Source: SAT2750 sp964476375
Lineage (GTDB): Bacteria > Planctomycetota > Planctomycetia > Pirellulales > Pirellulaceae
NCBI GenBank assembly: GCA_964476375.1
Contig: CAYYZW010000159.1
Coordinates: forward strand, 1 to 64,000
DNA length: 64,000 nt
Direction of reading: 5' to 3'
Shown here in pieces: positions 25,187 through 35,434 of this stretch. Below the pieces are notes generated by a model, which saw only the letters and a program-made list of their open reading frames with translations, was not told the DNA's origin and searched no databases. A program made the translations under genes and the position numbers. The first letter of the stretch is position 1. The number at the start of each line of letters is the position of its first letter.

Positions 25187-26529
25187 TCTTTCTTGAAGCC
25201 GGGCGCGGCGACGAAGGTGACAACTTCGCTGCCATCCTCGGTATTCCAGATCTTCACTTCGCCATTAAAACCACCACCGGCAAGCCGCTTACTGCCGTCG
25301 TGATAGGAGGCTGCCAGTGCCCAGTCGCTGTGGCCACCATAATTTCGGATTTCTTTCTGATCCTCGGCCTGGTACTGGCGAACGGTCTTGTCCGCCGAGG
25401 CGGCAAAGAAGAAACCGGCACCACTGGAAATCTTGTATACCTCACCACCCAGCGCTACCTCGGCACCCTTCTTTCCATCCGCTATTTTCCAGCGATGAAT
25501 CTTGTTATCCGCCCCGCTGGAGAAAACATCCTCCCCCTTGGGATGAAAGAAAACGCCCTTGGCAGGTTGCCCGTGCCCAGCATAGGTCACCACCAGTTCC
25601 CCGTTGCTTGCATCAAAGACCTTGGAGGTCTTGTCCCGGCTTGCCGAGGCCAGCTGCGTTCCATCCGGTTTCCAGGCAACCGCCATGACCCAGTCCGAAT
25701 GACTGGTGATTGTCAGCTGCAATGTACCGCCGGCAATCTCGTAGATCCGGATCACTCCATCCGCAGCGGCAACGGCAATCCGATCTCCCTGGGGACTGAA
25801 TGCAACATCCAGCACAACATCCGAGGAGGTCCCCAGGACCATCTTCAGTTCCCCGCTGGATGGATCAAAGATCCTCGCCTCTCCAAGCTGGCCGGGAGCA
25901 CCACATCCGACCGCCAACAGGCTGCCATCCGGACTGTACTGGATCGCATAGGTTCTCTGCCCCACGTTCTTGATCCGCTTCAGCAGGGCCCCATCGGCCG
26001 GATTCCAGACGGTCAGTTCATGGTAGCCACCAACCACCAGCTGCTGGCCATCCTGGCTAAAGCTGAGAGCCGTCACGGGTAAAGTGCTGGGGTAGGCTTC
26101 CGGCGGTTCCGGGTGGGTCGGCGGGGGAACGATACTGGCCAGCGATGCCTTGGGATCCTCGGCATCAAATGTGGCTCCCTGCTCGATCCACTGCTTGATC
26201 AGATCGACATGTTCCGGTGGGAGTGGATCCCCTTCCAGCGGCATTCGTTCATCTTCATCCTCTGACACAATCCGGCGGAAAAACTCACTCTCCTCGAGAT
26301 TGCCGGCAACCAGCCCGGCGGCCCCCGAGTCTCCCTCCTGGGAAAGGCGTTCGAAGCTGTCGACACGATACCCACCCTCCGCCTTCTTGGGACCGTGGCA
26401 GGCAAGGCAGTTACTAATCAGCAACGGGGCAACCTGTCCACGAAAACTGATCTTGTCCTGTCCCACCGCGGCAAGCGGCACGAGCAGGAGCAGGCAGAGA
26501 GAAAATGCCATGTGCCTGGTTGTCTTCAT
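25183..26529 (-). CDS. Exported cytochrome c (PSCyt1) and WD40-repeat protein
   Basis: 448 residues. A signal peptide (about 1-23) is followed by a planctomycete cytochrome c domain with the haem site C41-x2-C44-H45 in SNCLACHG and the partner segment EGDPLPPEHVDLIKQWI. From about residue 135 to the end there are WD40-type repeats (SFSQDGQQLVVGGY, AWKPDGTQLASASRDKT, SYHDGSKRLAGGG). It is probably an electron-transfer or scaffold protein in the periplasm. It is cotranscribed with the DUF1549/DUF1553 protein 64 bp upstream, the standard planctomycete grouping; the function of these clusters is still unclear. Confidence 0.88.
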   Translation of the reverse strand: MKTTRHMAFSLCLLLLVPLAAVGQDKISFRGQVAPLLISNCLACHGPKKAEGGYRVDSFERLSQEGDSGAAGLVAGNLEESEFFRRIVSEDEDERMPLEGDPLPPEHVDLIKQWIEQGATFDAEDPKASLASIVPPPTHPEPPEAYPSTLPVTALSFSQDGQQLVVGGYHELTVWNPADGALLKRIKNVGQRTYAIQYSPDGSLLAVGCGAPGQLGEARIFDPSSGELKMVLGTSSDVVLDVAFSPQGDRIAVAAADGVIRIYEIAGGTLQLTITSHSDWVMAVAWKPDGTQLASASRDKTSKVFDASNGELVVTYAGHGQPAKGVFFHPKGEDVFSSGADNKIHRWKIADGKKGAEVALGGEVYKISSGAGFFFAASADKTVRQYQAEDQKEIRNYGGHSDWALAASYHDGSKRLAGGGFNGEVKIWNTEDGSEVVTFVAAPGFKKE

Positions 26530-26593
26530 CGTTTTGTCCTACCTCTCGTGTTCGGGATGGCCGTGTGTATTTTTCTCCAGGACGAACAGAATG

Positions 26594-29047
26594 CTAGTGC
26601 TGGAAAAGAAACTCGTTGGTATTGATAATCGCCCAGCAGACATCCTCCAGGGCGGCCACGCGGTCCTCCTTGGACTTGATATGAGCCAGGCTCGCTTCCA
26701 GTTCCTTGTCTGTTGGCTTGCGACAGACAGCCGCCATATAAAGTACGGTCACGATCTCTTCATCCGTCTTGTTCTCCGCAATCAACTTGCGGAAGCGATT
26801 ATTCTCATCCCGCAACTTGCCATAGACCAGTGGACCGTTAAAGAACTGGATTGCCATACCAAGGTTCGACTCATTGGTTCGTTCACATGCACAGACGGTC
26901 TGGCGTTCCGGTTGGCCAAAGATCTTGAGAAAATCATTCTTGACCAGGTCGGGGGCCGGAAGCTGCGTCGCCTGGGTTCCCGGGGGAAGCGACCCGAACG
27001 TTTCGGGAAGACCTGTCACGTGACAGATCGCATCCAGCAGCTGTTCGGCCGACAGCATCCGCGGCTGGTAATGGGAGAAGCAGCGGGCATCCGTTTCGTT
27101 AAAATCATTCGGCCGGAAGCTCGACTGGTAGGTGCGGCTATTGAGCATCGTCCGCAACATGTGCTTCCTATCAAACCCGCTCTCGGCAAAGTCCACGGCG
27201 AGGGCATCGAGGAGCTCGGCATTACTGGGTGGATTTGTATCGCGGAAATCATCCGCGGGTTCGACGATACCCTGGCCAAAGAGATGGCTCCAGATTCGAT
27301 TGACCTCGATCTTCCCAAAGAAAGGGTTCTCTTTCTGCGTCAGCCAGTCAGCAAATGTTCTGCGGCGATCAAATTCATCCGCCTCTTCCAGGTCCCCCTG
27401 TCCGGGTAACCATGGTTTCATCTGCTTGCCTGTCCGCGGCTGGGTCACCTCACCGGACGAGTTCACCCAGACAAACAGCTCGTCCGCTCTCCGCGTCTTC
27501 TTTCGCTGGATGCGATTGAAAAAGGCACCCATCCCGTAGTAGTTATCCTGGGTCCATCGTTCGAACGGGTGATTGTGGCACTTGGCACACTGCAACCGTG
27601 CACCAAGGAAAATCTGCGAGATGGTCTCCACGCTGTCATTCATGTCTCCCGCGGTGCGGAAGAAATTGGCTGGCGGGTTACTCAGTGTGCTGCCCGTTGC
27701 CGTCAGTAACTGCCTGGCAAATTCATCGTAGGGCATGTTATCCCGGAAAGCCCGTTCCACCCAGCGATGGTACTTGTAGACTCCATCCCCTCCGACCTGG
27801 CTGCTGGTAAGTCGCAGCAGGTCACCCCACTTGAGCGCCCAGAACTTGGCGAACTCCGGCCGTTCCAGCAGGTGATCAATCACACGTGACCGCTTGTCAC
27901 CCGCTGTGTCAGCGGCGAACTGCTCTACCTCGGCCACCGTCGGCAGGATACCAATGGTGTCCAGGTAAACACGCCTGAGGAACTCGTCATCATTACAAAT
28001 GTCCGAGGGCAGGTATTTCAGCTGCTCAAGCTTCTTGTCGACCAGCTCATCGACGTAATTATTCTGCTGGCCCTCATGCCAGGCATATCCATCCACGTCC
28101 CTGACAAAGGTAAGGAAGGTGGACTCGATGAATTCCAGGTATCGCACAACCACGGCAATCTCGCCCCGGTCATGGCCAACAACCAGCCCATCGACTTCGA
28201 CCGAGGCAACTTCCTCGTTGGAGCTTGAATAAACAGCCAGTGGTGTGACATCACGCACCGAGCCATCTTCAAAATGTGCCAGCACATTCAGTTGCTGGGT
28301 ATGTGCCGGTCGCTTCAGAACACGGCCCGAGGGTGGATAAACTTCCAGCTTCACACACTTGGGACGATCCGCATCATCAAGCCGGCAGCCCTCGCCAATC
28401 CAGTTACTGAGGACGGCATAAGACGGGTCGGTGGACTTGAGATGCCGGCCACCACCGTGAGGAACTTTCATCATCGGCTTGAGCAACAGCAGGCTCTGGG
28501 AAGGATCCAGCACGTTGGTACGGCGGCCGTAATCTTCACGGATCAAGGTGACCTCATCGAGCGTGGGGTCAAATGCCCGCAGGGACATGCGAAATCCCCC
28601 CTTGCCACTGGGAGATCCATGACAGGCCCCGGCGTTACAACCCTGCTTGCAGAGCGCCGCAAGTGTTTCATATTGAAAGGAGACAGGTTCCGGCTGATCC
28701 TGTCCCGAAACCGTGAGGTTCACCTCCGATCGTTTGCCACCCGCCCGAACTGTAATCGTCACCTCTCCATTGCCTCGTGTCTGTACCTGGCTACCAACCA
28801 CCTCGGCAACCTGTGGGTCACTACTTGCGAACTTGGCGATCCGGGTCACATCCTGAAGTGAACCGTCACGATGGTGAGCCGTGACGACCAGCTGCAGTCG
28901 CTGGCGAACCCCGGTCAATTCGTACTCCGAGGGATAGACCTCGACTCGTTCCACCTTGCTCAGCTTGACTGGCTCAAGTTCATCCGCGGCAATCAGGTTT
29001 CCGCTGGCGACCACCAGGGCAAGGGATGTGAGAAGAGCACGCATCAT
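26594..29047 (-). CDS. Exported DUF1549/DUF1553 protein with bacterial Ig-like domains
   Basis: 817 residues. After a signal peptide, two BIG2-type Ig-like segments are visible (about 30-125 and 245-315), separated by a cysteine motif CKQGCNAGACHGSPSG that resembles a haem or metal site. DUF1549 follows (YVDELVDKKLEQL to the PFERWTQDNYYGMGAFF region, with a C-x2-C-H haem-like CAKCHNHPF). DUF1553 (RRTFADWLTQKENPFFGKIEVNRIW onward) ends the protein. These multidomain secreted proteins are characteristic of Planctomycetota; a role in polysaccharide handling is often proposed but unproven. Confidence 0.9.
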   Translation of the reverse strand: MMRALLTSLALVVASGNLIAADELEPVKLSKVERVEVYPSEYELTGVRQRLQLVVTAHHRDGSLQDVTRIAKFASSDPQVAEVVGSQVQTRGNGEVTITVRAGGKRSEVNLTVSGQDQPEPVSFQYETLAALCKQGCNAGACHGSPSGKGGFRMSLRAFDPTLDEVTLIREDYGRRTNVLDPSQSLLLLKPMMKVPHGGGRHLKSTDPSYAVLSNWIGEGCRLDDADRPKCVKLEVYPPSGRVLKRPAHTQQLNVLAHFEDGSVRDVTPLAVYSSSNEEVASVEVDGLVVGHDRGEIAVVVRYLEFIESTFLTFVRDVDGYAWHEGQQNNYVDELVDKKLEQLKYLPSDICNDDEFLRRVYLDTIGILPTVAEVEQFAADTAGDKRSRVIDHLLERPEFAKFWALKWGDLLRLTSSQVGGDGVYKYHRWVERAFRDNMPYDEFARQLLTATGSTLSNPPANFFRTAGDMNDSVETISQIFLGARLQCAKCHNHPFERWTQDNYYGMGAFFNRIQRKKTRRADELFVWVNSSGEVTQPRTGKQMKPWLPGQGDLEEADEFDRRRTFADWLTQKENPFFGKIEVNRIWSHLFGQGIVEPADDFRDTNPPSNAELLDALAVDFAESGFDRKHMLRTMLNSRTYQSSFRPNDFNETDARCFSHYQPRMLSAEQLLDAICHVTGLPETFGSLPPGTQATQLPAPDLVKNDFLKIFGQPERQTVCACERTNESNLGMAIQFFNGPLVYGKLRDENNRFRKLIAENKTDEEIVTVLYMAAVCRKPTDKELEASLAHIKSKEDRVAALEDVCWAIINTNEFLFQH

Positions 29048-29089
29048 AGTTGTCCTTTAATTGCTTCCTGAATCAGGAATAGAATTTTC

Positions 29090-31393
29090 TCAGGGTTGTT
29101 TTACTTCCAGTTTCACAGCCGGGCTGACTCCGGTCACTTCCTTGCCGGCGTAGGTTGTCTTGGCCTGGACCGTTAATTCCTCGAATACGGCTACCACCGC
29201 ATCCGCCGCAGCAGCCAGTTCCGCTTCCACTTCTGACTTGTCCTTGGCAATCGTGATCGTTTCATCCCCACTGACACCGGCTGGAAGCTTGGTCCAGTTG
29301 AGTGTCACGTCCTGGGCTTCCGAGCCTGCAGCCCGTACGACCTGGATCTTGACTTTTTGTTTCTCTCCCACGGCCAGGGCCCCCGCGGGGATAACCGTAA
29401 TCGAAATCGGATCGACAACCTTGACCGGCACATCACGGAAAATCGTCTGGCCCTTGCCGTTGAACTCACCAAAACACGCGATACGGAAACGGAGATCCCC
29501 GGCGACCGCATCGGCCGGACCATTCAGGGTCACCGTATAGGTATCCTTGTCTGCCTTGATGCTGGCAGAAAAACCCTCCGGCAACTCCTGGAAAAAGACA
29601 TTCATCCCCGCCTTGAAATCCTTGTGCTTTCTCTCCAGCGTCAGGGGCCAGGTCGCTTGCCCCACCTGCCTGGCAAAGGTGATATTCTCGGAAGGAGCCT
29701 TGAAATCATAAAAGGGTTCCACTGGCGCCGATGTGGCCATGGCCAGTAAACCGTCGTACCAGGCCGGTGGATAAAGCATCGACGGCAACGTGGTACGGAG
29801 CCAGGCCTCGCTCCTCATCACCACTCGCTGTTCCACGCCGTCCACTGTTGCGGTACCGACAACTCGCAGCATCCGCAGATCGCCCTCTTCCATTCCCTCC
29901 GGAATGACCACGATCGGACGGGCCTCCTTGGCTTTCTCGGCAATCACACCATTCCAGATCTGGACTCCTTCCAGCGCCGGCTCCAGCGAGATCGTAATGG
30001 GCCCCTCATACCCAACACGACCAACCGTGATGGGAAAAGCGAAAGCACCGTTTCCCTTGCCCACGACAAACTTGTTGACCGTCGCCTTATCATTCTTCAG
30101 CGTCAGATTGAACGAGTTGCCGAGGGTAACCGCAATTCGGTAAACAAAATCAGGGCCGCCACGGCGAAGCAGGTCGTCGACCAGCAGGGAGTACTTCCCA
30201 TCATCCGGAATCGTATAACGCAGCGACAGTTCGGCAGCATCGCTGACGCTGGTGGTGGCTACCTGGCCCCCTTCACCATTGAGCACCCGTAGCTGCAGAT
30301 AGGCAGCGGATCCCAGGCTGCGGGAAAGGATACGAAAGTTAAGGACCTGCCCCTTGGTCGCATTAAAAGAAAAATGGTCCCTGTCACCCTGTTCGAGCAA
30401 CCCGCCGCTGACCGCACCTGGAAAGGTCACTTCGGTTCCCTGCTCCCGATCATCATTCGGTTCGGCTTCTACCTGTTCAGCGAGTGAGTCAATGGCGATC
30501 ACAGCCATCCCGGATGAGGAACCACCAGGAAATCGGGCGCCCACGGCCAGGCGTTCACTGGGCAGATCGGAAGGGACTGTCAGCTCCAGCGATTCTACTT
30601 CACCCTGGTCCTGGCCAAGAAACCCGAGCTTGACTGTTGTTCCGCGCTGGGCACCAAGTGGAAAGGGGGCGGTGACAATCGGAAAGTCGCCGACTCGCAG
30701 GTAGTATCGCAACCCTCCCTGGAACTTGTTGTCCGCCACTTCCACGATATAGCGGCCTTCCTGCTCAAGGGTCCGCGAGAATCGACAATCCGCGCCGATT
30801 CCCTCGTTGTCATCCGCCATCACCAGTTCATTTCCCTGGCCGTCCAGCAGGCGGACAACCGGATCCATGGTGGAGCCGAGGCGACTGGCCAGGACTTCCA
30901 CAGCCACTCGCTGCCCCTTGACTGCTTCAAAGGCGTAATAATCGCGATGCGAACCATCAATCGTGCCTGTCATACCCGTGGGAAGCGTGACAAGCTGGGC
31001 CTTTTCTGTGGAATGGTTATCCCCGTTATCGAGCAGGGGGGGCAGATCATCGATGACAAAAAAGTGGACTGCCGAGGATCCTGCCTTGTTTCCTAGTGCA
31101 ATGCCCGCGACGCCAACCGAGATTCCGTCCGCCGGGGTGATCCTGCAACGAACGGCATCTACTTTTTTTGCTTCCTCTTCATTGGCCGGGGCGATCAACT
31201 CCACCTCGGCAGGAAAGCTGGCCCAGACTTGCAACGGGCGTTCCAGTTTTCCACCGTGAATGGTGACCTCGGTTGTTTTTCCCGGCGGGAGGACGGCCGG
31301 CGTGAGGGAGCTTATCGAGGGCTGGGCACCAGCCATGACAGACCAGCAACTCACAACCAGAAAGCTCACAGCGAAAACAGAATAACGATTCAT
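29090..31393 (-). CDS. Exported PPC-domain-like protein of the DUF1549/1553 operon
   Basis: 767 residues from ATG 31393; the 11 codons upstream are not needed because the signal peptide begins MNRYSVFAVSFLVVS. The body is beta-rich. Two prepeptidase C-terminal-like modules are recognisable (DYYAFEAVKGQRVAVEVL with RLLDGQGNEL, and DHFSFNATKGQVLNFRIL with RVLNGEGGQV). The C-terminal third has Ig-like strands. No catalytic motif is seen. Such proteins usually accompany a DUF1549/DUF1553 and cytochrome protein in planctomycetes; this one is first in the four-gene operon. Probably a secreted binding or scaffold protein. Confidence 0.8.
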   Translation of the reverse strand: MNRYSVFAVSFLVVSCWSVMAGAQPSISSLTPAVLPPGKTTEVTIHGGKLERPLQVWASFPAEVELIAPANEEEAKKVDAVRCRITPADGISVGVAGIALGNKAGSSAVHFFVIDDLPPLLDNGDNHSTEKAQLVTLPTGMTGTIDGSHRDYYAFEAVKGQRVAVEVLASRLGSTMDPVVRLLDGQGNELVMADDNEGIGADCRFSRTLEQEGRYIVEVADNKFQGGLRYYLRVGDFPIVTAPFPLGAQRGTTVKLGFLGQDQGEVESLELTVPSDLPSERLAVGARFPGGSSSGMAVIAIDSLAEQVEAEPNDDREQGTEVTFPGAVSGGLLEQGDRDHFSFNATKGQVLNFRILSRSLGSAAYLQLRVLNGEGGQVATTSVSDAAELSLRYTIPDDGKYSLLVDDLLRRGGPDFVYRIAVTLGNSFNLTLKNDKATVNKFVVGKGNGAFAFPITVGRVGYEGPITISLEPALEGVQIWNGVIAEKAKEARPIVVIPEGMEEGDLRMLRVVGTATVDGVEQRVVMRSEAWLRTTLPSMLYPPAWYDGLLAMATSAPVEPFYDFKAPSENITFARQVGQATWPLTLERKHKDFKAGMNVFFQELPEGFSASIKADKDTYTVTLNGPADAVAGDLRFRIACFGEFNGKGQTIFRDVPVKVVDPISITVIPAGALAVGEKQKVKIQVVRAAGSEAQDVTLNWTKLPAGVSGDETITIAKDKSEVEAELAAAADAVVAVFEELTVQAKTTYAGKEVTGVSPAVKLEVKQP

Positions 31394-31498
31394 AGCAGGA
31401 GTTTCTTTATTGGCGGGAGGAACCATGGGGATCTCATTGTGAACGATGGGGAAGCAAGCGTCAACGAAATGAACTGCTGTTCGTCGGACAACCTTGAT

Positions 31499-32086
31499 CT
31501 AGGGCCCCGGGGAAGATCCCGCCGAACGTGGCGCGGCCACGATGGGAAGCAGCACTCCAATTCCCATCACCAGTAACCCGAAAGCAAATACGTAAAGGGA
31601 AACTCCCATTTTCCCCATGTCGCCTTCTTTTTTCTTCTGCTGAAGAACGTAATCGGGCCTCACCTGATCACCGATTCCCTGGATCCGCAACATCTTCCAG
31701 GCCTCGTATGCACCTTCCGGCGTGAGCGCATCGATCACCTGACCACCCAGGTCCATTTCTTGGCGATGAATATCATCCACGTTAATTCGGGCAGCGGCAA
31801 AATAAAAGAAACCAGCCGTCCCGGCGGAGATCACGGCAACCAGAAAGCCTGCGGCAAACAGGTACCGTTGTAACTGGCTGGCTGGAGATGACTGCACGTG
31901 GAGTCCATAGATCTCCTGGGATTCCTCGACAGCCATCGAGCCGGCATCCGTCGGCAGGCGGCGGATTTCCCGCATCGAGGGAATCGTCATTTCTGCTCCA
32001 CAGTCACACCGAACCGTCTCCCCCGCCTGGGCAATTTCCACCGGGATTGGCTGCTCGCAACTGGTGCAGGTTAGCAGGTATGTCAT
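31499..32086 (-). CDS. Membrane protein with an N-terminal zinc ribbon
   Basis: 195 residues from ATG 32086. The N-terminus has paired cysteines (LLTCTSCEQP and VRCDCGAEM), a short zinc-ribbon-like module. Two transmembrane segments follow, about residues 75-95 and 163-185, with a charged stretch containing QQKKKEGDMGK between them. I do not recognise a family. It overlaps no other start; the SDR gene ends 38 bp upstream of its ATG, so the two may share a transcript. Confidence 0.6.
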   Translation of the reverse strand: MTYLLTCTSCEQPIPVEIAQAGETVRCDCGAEMTIPSMREIRRLPTDAGSMAVEESQEIYGLHVQSSPASQLQRYLFAAGFLVAVISAGTAGFFYFAAARINVDDIHRQEMDLGGQVIDALTPEGAYEAWKMLRIQGIGDQVRPDYVLQQKKKEGDMGKMGVSLYVFAFGLLVMGIGVLLPIVAAPRSAGSSPGP

Positions 32087-32124
32087 TCTCGAGGCCCTCT
32101 CCCCCCAAGCTGGATTTCCGGGAC

Positions 32125-32919
32125 TCATTCTGGTGCGGCGGAACCACGGTTGGCCCACCAGGGAAGACTAATTCCACCATCAACAAGCAGCGTGGCGCCG
32201 GTCATGTACTCGTGCTGCGGATCACTCAGAAACAGAATAGCCTCGGCAATCTCATCCGGGTTTCCAAGCCTTCCCAGGGGAATCTTGGGTCCCGCCTTCT
32301 CGAGTGTCTCCTCGCTGGCAAACTTCCGTTCCCCCGGTGTGTCGATCCAGCCGGGCTGAATCATGTTAATTCTCACACGGTGTTCCGCTACTTCGATCGC
32401 CGCGGTGCGAGCCATGTGCTCCAACGCCGCCTTGGACATGTTATACGCCATCGCCCGGGGGGCCGGAATAAAGGCATGTGGGGAGCTGACCAGGGTGATC
32501 ACACCACCCTCCCCCTGCGTGATCATCTGCTGGGTCGCAGCACGCATAAGGTAAAAAGCACCCCACATGGTGACATCGACAGTGCGTCGGAAACCCTCCA
32601 TATCTGCCTTGTAGTACAACTCTCGGTCACTGTAAGCAGCATTGCTGACCGCAATATCCAGGCGGCCAAATTCACTGACTGCTGACTCCACCAGGTGTTC
32701 AACAGCCTCCTGGTCAGAGACATCCGCCTGGACCTTGATAGCCGCTGTACCCGATTCGCAGATCAGGTCGACAACCTGTTGTGCCTCCTCCTCGTGGGAG
32801 CGGTAATTGACAACCACCTTGGCCCCTGCCCGGCCCATCGCAATCGCCGTGCTGCGGCCAATTCCCAGGCTCGCCCCTGTAATGACCGCCACAGTTCCTT
32901 TTAGCCGTTCGCTCGCCAT
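32125..32919 (-). CDS. Short-chain dehydrogenase/reductase
   Basis: 264 residues from ATG 32919, preceded by GGAAAG at good spacing; a GTG four codons upstream is less likely. Classical SDR motifs are TGASLGIG for the nucleotide, an NAAY strand, the catalytic S in LVSSPHAF and Y-N-M-S-K for the YxxxK pair, then PGWIDTPGE. The RSHEEE after beta-2 suggests NADP(H) use. The substrate is unknown; the sequence resembles glucose or 3-oxoacyl reductase-like SDRs. Confidence 0.85.
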   Translation of the reverse strand: MASERLKGTVAVITGASLGIGRSTAIAMGRAGAKVVVNYRSHEEEAQQVVDLICESGTAAIKVQADVSDQEAVEHLVESAVSEFGRLDIAVSNAAYSDRELYYKADMEGFRRTVDVTMWGAFYLMRAATQQMITQGEGGVITLVSSPHAFIPAPRAMAYNMSKAALEHMARTAAIEVAEHRVRINMIQPGWIDTPGERKFASEETLEKAGPKIPLGRLGNPDEIAEAILFLSDPQHEYMTGATLLVDGGISLPWWANRGSAAPE

Positions 32920-33697
32920 GGTTCTTTCCACCGGGAGGATGCTGGAAGCCTGCAGTCAGCAGGAGGCCACGAATCGTATGCTACCGCCCGGCCCGGCTTG
33001 TCACAAGCGACCAGGATGATCGTCCATGGCCGCCCGGTCATCCTGTCGGAAAACGCCATGAGAATCCACGATTTCAGGGGATTTAGAGACTAGACCGGCA
33101 CATTGCCGGAGCTACAATTAATAGAACTCGCACGTTGATGCCTGGTGCGATTTGCCGTGAATTGCGGGAGCCAGGCGTTGCGTCATGGATGAGGTGGGCT
33201 ATTGGGATCGACTGGAGCGGATAGGCGGTCGTGACGACACGACTTTCCCGATCCGGAAAAAATCCCGGTGCGGTAAATTAGCCGTTCTGTAACAACTGGA
33301 CCGCCAAAAGGTCAGTTCGGACAGTCGCTAAATTCTGCCAATTAACCATTCCTGCGAGACGCGAACAAAGTGGGTGCTACAATAACAACGTGTTCGCTGC
33401 ATGCCACCGGTGAAATACCGCCGCCTGCAGAAAAACAGAACCTCTTACGCTAGCCCGCCCGCAAAAAACGGATCGCCATAAAATCCACAATGCCAACAGG
33501 GTGCCCTGTTCCCACCCAAAACAACCCACACACCCCAAGCAAAGAGTAAAAAAGCCCACCCAGCACTGGCAAACATGGCCTCGTGCCCGCTGTTTTTTCG
33601 CCGGTCGATCCCAGCTGCCCCCAGGAAACCCACCCTGGCTGACTGGGAAATCGTGTTCATTATTCATAGATTTTTTCCATTGCAGGAGAGTTCAGCC
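32920..33697. other. 778-bp non-coding stretch between the SDR gene and the sigma factor
   Basis: No reading frame here looks real; the open frames present lack start sites or homology. It must hold the promoters of the divergent SDR and sigma-factor genes. One extended -10-like site is listed separately. I see no tRNA, and no hairpin with a T-run. A long untranslated leader for the sigma factor is possible. Confidence 0.5.
33375..33383 (+). promoter_or_regulatory. Extended -10-like element upstream of the sigma factor
   Basis: TGCTACAAT combines the TGn extension with a TACAAT hexamer. There is no good -35 at 16-18 bases. If used, it would give a leader of about 310 bases before the TTG start at 33698. 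Weak evidence, given as a candidate only. Confidence 0.25.
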
Positions 33698-35290
33698 TTG
33701 TACAACACACTTCTGAACGAATTCGAAGAAGACGGCAGTTCCAATGAGGAATCGGGTTTCCAGAAAGCCACTCCTGAAGGCGAAACGACCGAGGAGGGTG
33801 CGTCCGCTGGCGAAGGTACGGCGACAGAGCCTGAAGCCAGTGCCGCTGTGGAAGCAGCAAGCCCCAAGCCTCGCGCCAAATCGGCCAAGAAAGCACCTGT
33901 CGTTATTGACGCCAACGAGTCCTGGTCCGACGACCCGGTACGGATGTACTTGACCCAGATGGGGGAAATCCCCCTGCTCACACGGGCAGAAGAAATTCGC
34001 CTGGCCAAGAAAATCGAAGACACCCGTCGTCTTTTCCGGGCCCGGCTTCTGGAATGTGATTACGTTATCCAGGCAGCTTACAAGACCCTCAAGCGTGTCC
34101 GCGACGGGGAGTTGCCGTTTGACAGGACCGTCCAGGTCTCGGTTACGGATCGACTGGAAAAAGAACAAATCCTGGGACGCCTGCCTTACAACCTGGGGAC
34201 CGTCTCCACACTATTAAAGCGCAACCGTCATGACTACCGGACGGCGATCTGTAAATCCAAGAACCCGGAACAGCGCAAGAAGGCATGGAAGTCGCTTGCC
34301 CACCGACGACGTCGGGCTGTCCGGCTGATCGAAGAACTTGGCCTGCGGACCCACCGTATCGAACCGATGATCCGAACGCTGGAGGATTTCAGCAGCCGCA
34401 TCGACGAACTCCAGCGAGAGATCAAGAAGAGTCGTTCCGAACGCCAGCCTGCCGAGCATCGCAACGCGCTGGTTGACGAGTACCGGAGTATTTTGATCGC
34501 GACACATGAAACGCCCACCAGCCTGCGGAACCGGGTGACCCAGCTAGCCATCGTGTACTCCGATTACCAGCAGGCAAAACGCGAGCTTTCCGAGGGCAAC
34601 CTCCGGCTGGTCGTATCGATTGCCAAGAAATACCGTAACCGGGGCCTGAGTTTCCTGGATCTGATCCAGGAAGGCAACGCCGGCCTGATGCGGGCCGTGG
34701 ACAAGTTCGAGTACCGCCGTGGCTTCAAATTCTGTACTTATGCCACCTGGTGGATTCGGCAGGCAATCACCCGTGCCGTGGCGGACCAGAGCCGGACCAT
34801 CCGGATTCCGGTGCACATGGTGGAGACCATGTCGCGGGTACGCACGGTCTCCCGTCAGTTACTGCAGGAACTTGGCCGTGAACCTACGCTGGAGGAAACC
34901 GCTCGCCGTGCCCAGACGACCGTCGATGAAGCTCGCCGGGTGCTGGCCATGAGCCGCTACCCGATCAGCCTGGATCGTCCAGTTGGAAACAGTGAAGACA
35001 GCCAGTTCGGTGACCTGTTGCCGGACGGCGGAGCGGAAAATCCTGCCACCGGTGCCTCCCAGGAGATGCTGCGAGGTCGCATTAACGCTGTCCTCAAGAC
35101 ACTCAGCTACCGGGAACGCGAGATCATCAAGTTGCGATATGGCCTGGGAGATGGGTACAGCTACACGCTGGAGGAGGTCGGTCATATTTTCAAGGTGACG
35201 CGGGAGCGCATCCGGCAGATTGAAGCCAAGGCGGTGCGCAAGCTGCAGCAACCAAGTCGCAGCCAGGAGCTGGTTGGATTCCTGGACTGA
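33698..35290 (+). CDS. rpoD: Primary sigma-70 factor (RpoD/SigA type)
   Basis: 530 residues from TTG 33698, chosen because AGGAG lies nine bases upstream and the acidic N-terminus [12 protein letters not shown] begins there; the frame extends 41 codons further without homology. Region 1.2 is [19 protein letters not shown]. Then comes a basic non-conserved insert of about 190 residues, region 2 ([39 protein letters not shown]), region 3, and region 4 with the helix-turn-helix [20 protein letters not shown]. It directs RNA polymerase to housekeeping promoters. Paralogues may exist elsewhere, so rpoD versus sigA naming is loose. Confidence 0.9.
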   Translation: MYNTLLNEFEEDGSSNEESGFQKATPEGETTEEGASAGEGTATEPEASAAVEAASPKPRAKSAKKAPVVIDANESWSDDPVRMYLTQMGEIPLLTRAEEIRLAKKIEDTRRLFRARLLECDYVIQAAYKTLKRVRDGELPFDRTVQVSVTDRLEKEQILGRLPYNLGTVSTLLKRNRHDYRTAICKSKNPEQRKKAWKSLAHRRRRAVRLIEELGLRTHRIEPMIRTLEDFSSRIDELQREIKKSRSERQPAEHRNALVDEYRSILIATHETPTSLRNRVTQLAIVYSDYQQAKRELSEGNLRLVVSIAKKYRNRGLSFLDLIQEGNAGLMRAVDKFEYRRGFKFCTYATWWIRQAITRAVADQSRTIRIPVHMVETMSRVRTVSRQLLQELGREPTLEETARRAQTTVDEARRVLAMSRYPISLDRPVGNSEDSQFGDLLPDGGAENPATGASQEMLRGRINAVLKTLSYREREIIKLRYGLGDGYSYTLEEVGHIFKVTRERIRQIEAKAVRKLQQPSRSQELVGFLD

Positions 35291-35434
35291 TAAACCGGAG
35301 TCCCACAGCTGGATCCCTCGACAAACAAGGCCTCAGGCTGCACCGGACAGGCAGCACGCGTTATGATGGTCAGCACATGGCCCGGGACGTGTTCCCAGCC
35401 TATCGATTATCCATAACAAGCCCCCTTCCACGGT

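Noticed and set aside
33377..33667. Minus-strand 96-codon frame upstream of the sigma factor
   Set aside because: Low-complexity Trp/Cys/Gly-rich composition, no ribosome-binding site and no recognisable family.
33575..33697. Upstream extension of the sigma factor from 33575
   Set aside because: No ribosome-binding site and no sigma-like sequence; TTG 33698 with AGGAG upstream fits better.
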